Positions 6,327-10,250 of a stretch of DNA of 10,250 bases are shown piece after piece. The stretch comes from an uncultured Actinomycetes bacterium. Its GTDB lineage: Bacteria > Actinomycetota > Actinomycetes > Nanopelagicales > Nanopelagicaceae. The stretch is taken from the NCBI GenBank assembly GCA_903822245.1, contig CAIJOE010000060.1:1-10250 (forward strand), written 5' to 3'. Positions within the stretch are counted from its first letter, which is position 1; every line of letters begins with the position of its first letter. The position numbers and the translations under genes are program-made. The notes under the pieces were generated by a model. It had not been told where the DNA came from and did no database searches. It saw only the letters and a program-made list of their open reading frames with translations.

Positions 6327-8057
6327 TTAATTCTTAGTTACCGCGTTATAAATTTCAGTCACAGCTTTTAGTAACTCAATTTCTTGCTTTTCGCCACTCT
6401 TTCGAACGCGAAATTCAACTTTGCCTTCTGCAAGAGCTTTACCAACCACCACGATGTATGGGATACCTATTAGCTCTGAATCTTTGAACTTCACACCAGC
6501 ACTTGGGTCCCTGCGATCATCAAACATGATTCGAAGGCCCTTCTCCTCTAGATCCTCGGCCAGTGTTTGGGCAGTTTTAAATACTTCATCTTCCTTGCCG
6601 GTGGCAATAATATGAACATCAGCTGGAGCAACCTCACGTGGCCAAGAAAGACCGATCTCATCATGAGTTTGTTCTGCAATTGCCGCAACTGCTCTTGAAA
6701 CTCCAATTCCATAAGAACCCATGGTTACAACGCGTGATTTTCCATCTTTATCAAGCACAGTCAAATCAAGTGCCTGTGCATACTTACGACCTAATTGAAA
6801 AATATGACCAATTTCAATCGCGCGATCAATAATTACGGGAGTAGTACATTCTGGACAAGTATCACCAGCGCGAACTTCGGCAGCTTCGATATATCGATCT
6901 ACTTCAAAGTCACGACCATTGGTTAAGAATCTAACGTGCTTATCTTTAGTATTTGCGCCAGTAACCCAATGTGATCCCGGAACAATTCTAGGATCAGCAA
7001 GAACCTCGATGCCGTTTTTCTTGGCATCTTGTGGCCCGATATATCCCTTAACTAATCCTGGAAACTTTGCAAAGTCAGCATCTTCAAATACTCGAATCTC
7101 TTTAACGCCAGGAAGATTTGCTTGCAGGCGTTTTAAATCAACTTCACGATCACCTGGAACTAATACTGAAATTGCTTTCGTATCGGCCATCAGCATTACA
7201 TTCTTAAGAGTGTCACTGCCTTTGTGGCCAGGACCAAACTTTGTATTTAGTAGCTCTACCAAAGTATCAATTGTTGGCGTATTAGGTGAATCAAAAATTT
7301 CTGGGGAGCCGGCAGGTGAACCTGAATATGGTGCAACCTTTGTAACCATAGCCTCAACGTTTGCAGCGTAGCCACACTTCTCGCAAAGGACATAAGTATC
7401 TTCACCAGTACTACAAGGAGCTAAGAATTCTTCAGAGCGAGATCCACCCATAGCGCCAGAAACTGCTGAAACAATATTGAACTTCAGGCCAAGACGGGTA
7501 AATGTCTTTATGTATGCAGCACGGTGCTTTTCATAAGAAATTGCTAAGCCTTCATCATCTAAATCAAATGAATATGAATCCTTCATCACAAATTCACGTC
7601 CACGGATAATTCCTGAGCGCGGTCTAGTCTCATCGCGGAATTTAGTTTGAATTTGATAGATCGAAAGTGGCAAATCTTTATAAGAGGAATATTCACCTTT
7701 AACCATCAAGGTGAACATTTCTTCATGGGTAGGTCCTAGTAAGTAATCATTCTTGCGTCGATCTTGGAGTCTAAAAAGATCATCACCATATTCTTCCCAG
7801 CGATTAGTTTTTTCGTAAGGCTCTTTTGGCAACATAGCTGGGAAGTGAACTTCCTGAAAGCCAGCGGCATCCATTTCTTCGCGGACAATTCGCTCAATAT
7901 TTCGGTATGTGATGTAACCAAGTGGTAACCAGGAATAGATTCCGGCAGCGATTCGGCGAACATACCCAGCGCGAACTAATAATCGGTGGCTAGCTACCTC
8001 GGCATCTGCAGGGTCATCCCGAAGGGTGCGCAGCAATAAGGTAGACATCTTTAACAT
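6327..8057 (-). CDS. proS: prolyl-tRNA synthetase, bacterial type with insertion (editing) domain
   Basis: This class II synthetase attaches proline to tRNA-Pro. At 576 residues it has the full bacterial-type length, close to the 572 of E. coli. Visible features: the N-terminal class II core with YEKTNRWEEYGDDLF (81-95) and LGPTHEE (107-113), motif 2 FRDETRPRSGIIRGREF (140-156) followed by VMKDSYSFD, an insertion domain of about 230-395 that in this type edits mischarged Ala-tRNA-Pro, motif 3 GSYGIGVSRAVAAI (447-460), and an anticodon-binding domain from about 478. CEKC (225-228) and CPEC (401-404) flank the insertion and could form a metal site. ATG at 8057 is preferred over the ATG three codons later because AAGG lies seven bases before it. 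It begins 17 bases after the ispG stop. Confidence 0.98.
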   Translation of the reverse strand: MLKMSTLLLRTLRDDPADAEVASHRLLVRAGYVRRIAAGIYSWLPLGYITYRNIERIVREEMDAAGFQEVHFPAMLPKEPYEKTNRWEEYGDDLFRLQDRRKNDYLLGPTHEEMFTLMVKGEYSSYKDLPLSIYQIQTKFRDETRPRSGIIRGREFVMKDSYSFDLDDEGLAISYEKHRAAYIKTFTRLGLKFNIVSAVSGAMGGSRSEEFLAPCSTGEDTYVLCEKCGYAANVEAMVTKVAPYSGSPAGSPEIFDSPNTPTIDTLVELLNTKFGPGHKGSDTLKNVMLMADTKAISVLVPGDREVDLKRLQANLPGVKEIRVFEDADFAKFPGLVKGYIGPQDAKKNGIEVLADPRIVPGSHWVTGANTKDKHVRFLTNGRDFEVDRYIEAAEVRAGDTCPECTTPVIIDRAIEIGHIFQLGRKYAQALDLTVLDKDGKSRVVTMGSYGIGVSRAVAAIAEQTHDEIGLSWPREVAPADVHIIATGKEDEVFKTAQTLAEDLEEKGLRIMFDDRRDPSAGVKFKDSELIGIPYIVVVGKALAEGKVEFRVRKSGEKQEIELLKAVTEIYNAVTKN

Positions 8058-8064
8058 GTGTGTA

Positions 8065-8068
8065 CCTT
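8065..8068 (-). promoter_or_regulatory. ribosome binding site deciding the proS start
   Basis: AAGG on the minus strand is spaced seven bases from ATG at 8057. The alternative in-frame ATG at 8048 would be 16 bases away and has no site of its own. Confidence 0.5.
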
Positions 8069-8074
8069 ATCTAA

Positions 8075-9226
8075 TTATTTGGTTGTTACCGTTGGAGTTC
8101 CGCTCTCAACACCAGCGGCCTCCATCTCATCAGCCAAACGCATCGCTTCTTCGATAAGAGTTTCGACAATTTGGCTCTCTGGGACAGTTTTTATAACTTC
8201 GCCCTTAACAAATATTTGGCCTTTTCCGTTTCCAGATGCCACGCCTAGATCTGCCTCGCGAGCTTCACCAGGTCCATTAACAACGCAACCCATTACCGCA
8301 ACGCGAAGTGGGACCGTCATTCCCTGTAATCCAGCCTGAACTTTTTCAGCCAAAGTATAAACATCTACTTGGGCGCGGCCACAAGATGGGCAAGAAACAA
8401 TCTCTAATTTACGTTGACGTAGATTTAAAGATTCCAAAATTGAAATTCCAACTTTTACTTCTTCAACTGGTGGCGCTGAAAGAGAAACTCGAATAGTGTC
8501 GCCAATTCCCTCAGCGAGCAAGACTCCAAAAGCTGTCGCGGACTTAATTGTTCCTTGGAAGATTGGACCAGCTTCTGTAACACCTAAGTGCAATGGATAG
8601 TCACACTTTGAAGCCAAAAGACGATACGCCTGAACCATAGTTACTGGGTCGTGATGCTTTACCGAAATCTTTATATCGGAAAATCCATGCTCTTCAAAAA
8701 GTGATGCTTCCCAAAGGGCTGATTCGGCAAGAGCTTCTGGTGTGGCCTTTCCGTACTTAGCAAGAAGGCGTGGATCTAGTGAACCAGCATTAACACCAAT
8801 TCGAATTGGGATACCAGCATCGCCAGCAGCTTTAGCAACTTCTTTGACCTTGTCATCGAATTGCTTAATGTTTCCAGGGTTTACTCGAACTGCAGCGCAG
8901 CCAGCATCGATTGCAGCAAAGATATATTTTGGCTGGAAGTGAATATCAGCAATTACTGGAATTTGGGATTTCTTTGCAATTTGCGAAAGTGCATCTGCAT
9001 CATCTTGACTTGGAACTGCAACACGAACAATCTGACAACCAGATGCAGTTAACTCGGCAATTTGCTGAAGCGTTGCATTTACATCAGAGGTTAGAGTCGT
9101 GCACATTGACTGCACGCTTACCGGAGCATCGCCGCCAACTAATACCGATCCAACTTTAAGCTGCTTACTCTTGCGCCTCGGCGCAAGAGTTGGAGGTGGG
9201 GCGGCGGGCATTCCGAGATTTACCAT
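8075..9226 (-). CDS. ispG: 4-hydroxy-3-methylbut-2-en-1-yl diphosphate synthase IspG (GcpE)
   Basis: IspG reductively opens methylerythritol cyclodiphosphate to HMBPP, the penultimate step of the MEP isoprenoid pathway, using a [4Fe-4S] cluster. The 383-residue protein shows the TIM-barrel part with VNATLQQIAELTASGCQIVR (49-68), ADIHFQPKYI (93-102) and VRVNPGNI (113-120), and the C-terminal cluster domain with CPSCGR (279-284) and GCVVNGPGEA (313-322). Cys279, Cys282, Cys314 and Glu321 are the expected four cluster ligands. The ATG at 9226 is 14 bases after the protease stop with no strong binding site; a Met at residue 6 is a possible alternative start. The protease-ispG pairing is common in actinobacteria, usually with dxr on the far side of the protease, so dxr may lie beyond the right edge. 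Confidence 0.97.
   Translation of the reverse strand: MVNLGMPAAPPPTLAPRRKSKQLKVGSVLVGGDAPVSVQSMCTTLTSDVNATLQQIAELTASGCQIVRVAVPSQDDADALSQIAKKSQIPVIADIHFQPKYIFAAIDAGCAAVRVNPGNIKQFDDKVKEVAKAAGDAGIPIRIGVNAGSLDPRLLAKYGKATPEALAESALWEASLFEEHGFSDIKISVKHHDPVTMVQAYRLLASKCDYPLHLGVTEAGPIFQGTIKSATAFGVLLAEGIGDTIRVSLSAPPVEEVKVGISILESLNLRQRKLEIVSCPSCGRAQVDVYTLAEKVQAGLQGMTVPLRVAVMGCVVNGPGEAREADLGVASGNGKGQIFVKGEVIKTVPESQIVETLIEEAMRLADEMEAAGVESGTPTVTTK
9167..9190 (-). repeat. 11-bp inverted repeat within the first 20 codons of ispG
   Basis: The arms ACTCTTGCGCC and GGCGCAAGAGT are perfectly complementary with only two bases between them, so the RNA stem is about 10 bp with a 4-base loop. It spans nucleotides 37-60 of ispG (residues about 13-20, in the poorly conserved N-terminal extension LAPRRKSKQ). 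It is GC-rich in an otherwise AT-leaning region. Confidence 0.65.
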
Positions 9227-9240
9227 GGTTGCATTCTAGA

Positions 9241-10250
9241 TTATTGATTGAGGTTTATTGGATTGAATATGTCTGCCGCTAAAAGAAGAAGCGAAAGCGC
9301 GGCCAAAAGGGCAAATACCGTAACGGTTAGTGGCATGAGTCTCTCTAAATCAAATGCCGCAGGCATATGGCATCCTTTTCTACGAGCATTCCACCTTCGA
9401 TATCCATCTATAACGGCTATAAGCATGTGACCACCATCTAATGGGAGCAATGGCAGGAGATTAAAAATACCGACAAATATATTAAGGCTGGCAATAATCA
9501 CCATAAAGGTAGAAATCTTCTGAGTTGTGCCAAGCTTTGGATCGCTGGCATTTTGGGCGCTAACTCGCGCAACTCCAACCACGCCAACTAGGCCAGAAGA
9601 ATCTCTTTTCTTTCCACCGAATGTTTGTTGAACTAATTCAGGAATCTTTGCCGGTAGTGAGATAAGTGAGGTAACACTTTGCTTCATTAGCTCCCAAGTG
9701 ATTCGAGTACTTTCAGAAACTGTCTTAATCGGTGAAAGTCTTTGGGTGCCAATCTTATTTACTACGCCAATAACACCAATCTTCTTTCCGTCTAAGACTC
9801 TAGCCTCAGGGGTGAGATTAAAATCAAGATTTTGTGACCCACGACGGACCGATATTTTAATCTCTTTATTTGCAGATGCTCGAATTATTCTGACCGCATC
9901 ACTCCACAGTGAAATGCGCTTGCCATTAATAGCTTTAATTTCATCGCCGGCTTGTATCCCAGCAATCTTTGCTGGCGAGGCCATAGCGTTTGCATCACAA
10001 GTCGTTGAGCTGGCCCCACTAGTTGACTGCAAAATACAAGGCGCAACTTCACCGACTTTATTGGTAACTGAAACTGTTCCAACGCCACCAAGTAATAACA
10101 CCAAAATTAAGAAACCCAGAACAAAGTGAAAGAACGATCCCGCTCCTAAAACTATTAGGCGCTTAGGGGCCGAGGCAGTATAGAAAGCGCGCGGCTTATC
10201 CTCCTCAGTCATTTCCTCAGTCACAGACATACCAACTATTCGACAATACC
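9241..10250 (-). CDS. site-2 protease, RseP/Rip1 family (M50), C-terminal part; 5' end off window
   Basis: M50 intramembrane metalloproteases cleave transmembrane substrates such as anti-sigma factors. The frame is open through the right edge: codons before the ATG at 10230 read YCRIVG, matching the family's GGYVxIxGM segment, so that ATG (the M of this motif) is internal and the real start, with the HExxH motif, lies beyond 10250. Numbering from that Met: PRAFYTASAPKRLIVLGAGS (13-32) enters a membrane segment (about 32-52), then a PDZ domain (about 85-145, GIQAGDEIKAINGKRI), a linker, and the second catalytic motif NLLPLLPLDGGH (257-268) with Asp265 as expected metal ligand in a membrane segment. 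A last hydrophobic segment is near 298-318. The actinobacterial homologue in M. tuberculosis is Rip1. The gene precedes ispG by 14 bases. Confidence 0.92.
   Translation of the reverse strand, partial: YCRIVGMSVTEEMTEEDKPRAFYTASAPKRLIVLGAGSFFHFVLGFLILVLLLGGVGTVSVTNKVGEVAPCILQSTSGASSTTCDANAMASPAKIAGIQAGDEIKAINGKRISLWSDAVRIIRASANKEIKISVRRGSQNLDFNLTPEARVLDGKKIGVIGVVNKIGTQRLSPIKTVSESTRITWELMKQSVTSLISLPAKIPELVQQTFGGKKRDSSGLVGVVGVARVSAQNASDPKLGTTQKISTFMVIIASLNIFVGIFNLLPLLPLDGGHMLIAVIDGYRRWNARRKGCHMPAAFDLERLMPLTVTVFALLAALSLLLLAADIFNPINLNQ

Noticed and set aside
6919..7371. 150-residue plus-strand open frame
   Set aside because: It is antisense to the ProRS insertion domain and has no recognisable family pattern; a shadow of codon bias.
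9698..10129. 143-residue plus-strand open frame
   Set aside because: It is antisense to the protease PDZ region, has no recognisable motif, and the minus-strand frame is clearly the real gene.
1..10250. Mobile element, prophage, CRISPR, toxin-antitoxin or defence genes
   Set aside because: Every gene belongs to a known housekeeping family or a common transporter family. No transposase, integrase, terminal repeats, spaced direct repeats or tRNA genes were seen on either strand.

Overview
The window is one uninterrupted run of minus-strand housekeeping genes, read from right to left: site-2 protease (5' end off the window), ispG, proS, a TauE/SafE-type membrane protein, rimP, nusA, ylxR, infB, rbfA and truB (3' end off the window). 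The order protease-ispG-proS-rimP-nusA-ylxR-infB-rbfA-truB is the familiar actinobacterial arrangement. IF2 carries the long Gly/Pro/Arg-rich linker of that phylum, and NusA is short, as in actinobacteria. Base composition is unusually low for an actinomycete: two lines counted by hand gave 38% and 48% G+C. Compact spacing, slim proteins and low G+C suggest a streamlined, probably freshwater planktonic actinobacterium of the acI/Nanopelagicales kind (Planktophila- or Nanopelagicus-like). The lineage is inferred from gene order and composition, not from a search.

Layout. Positions 10250-8075 hold the membrane protease and the isoprenoid enzyme IspG. Positions 8057-6327 hold prolyl-tRNA synthetase, followed 4 bases later by a TSUP-family permease (6322-5555) that has no evident link to translation. 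Positions 5530-3746 hold rimP, nusA (overlapping ATGA junction) and ylxR. After a 155-base gap come infB, rbfA and truB (3590-1), again tightly packed. No stretch over 300 bases lacks a gene. There are no tRNA or rRNA genes, mobile elements, CRISPR arrays or phage genes.

Function. RimP and RbfA mature the 30S subunit, IF2 starts translation, TruB makes pseudouridine 55 in tRNA, ProRS charges tRNA-Pro, NusA controls elongation and termination by RNA polymerase, and YlxR is a small RNA-binding-fold protein. The cluster therefore couples transcription and ribosome assembly in what looks like one long transcription unit or a few overlapping ones.

No gene here is a novel system. The unexplained structure lies in the ylxR-infB gap, the largest in the window. 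It holds a 23-base near-perfect palindrome over the ylxR stop codon, a 7-codon reading frame with the strongest ribosome binding site in the window, a 9-bp hairpin immediately after that frame, and two mutually exclusive helices just before infB, one of which covers the infB Shine-Dalgarno sequence. Together they look like a candidate cis-regulatory leader for IF2. A second oddity is an 11-bp inverted repeat inside the first 20 codons of ispG.
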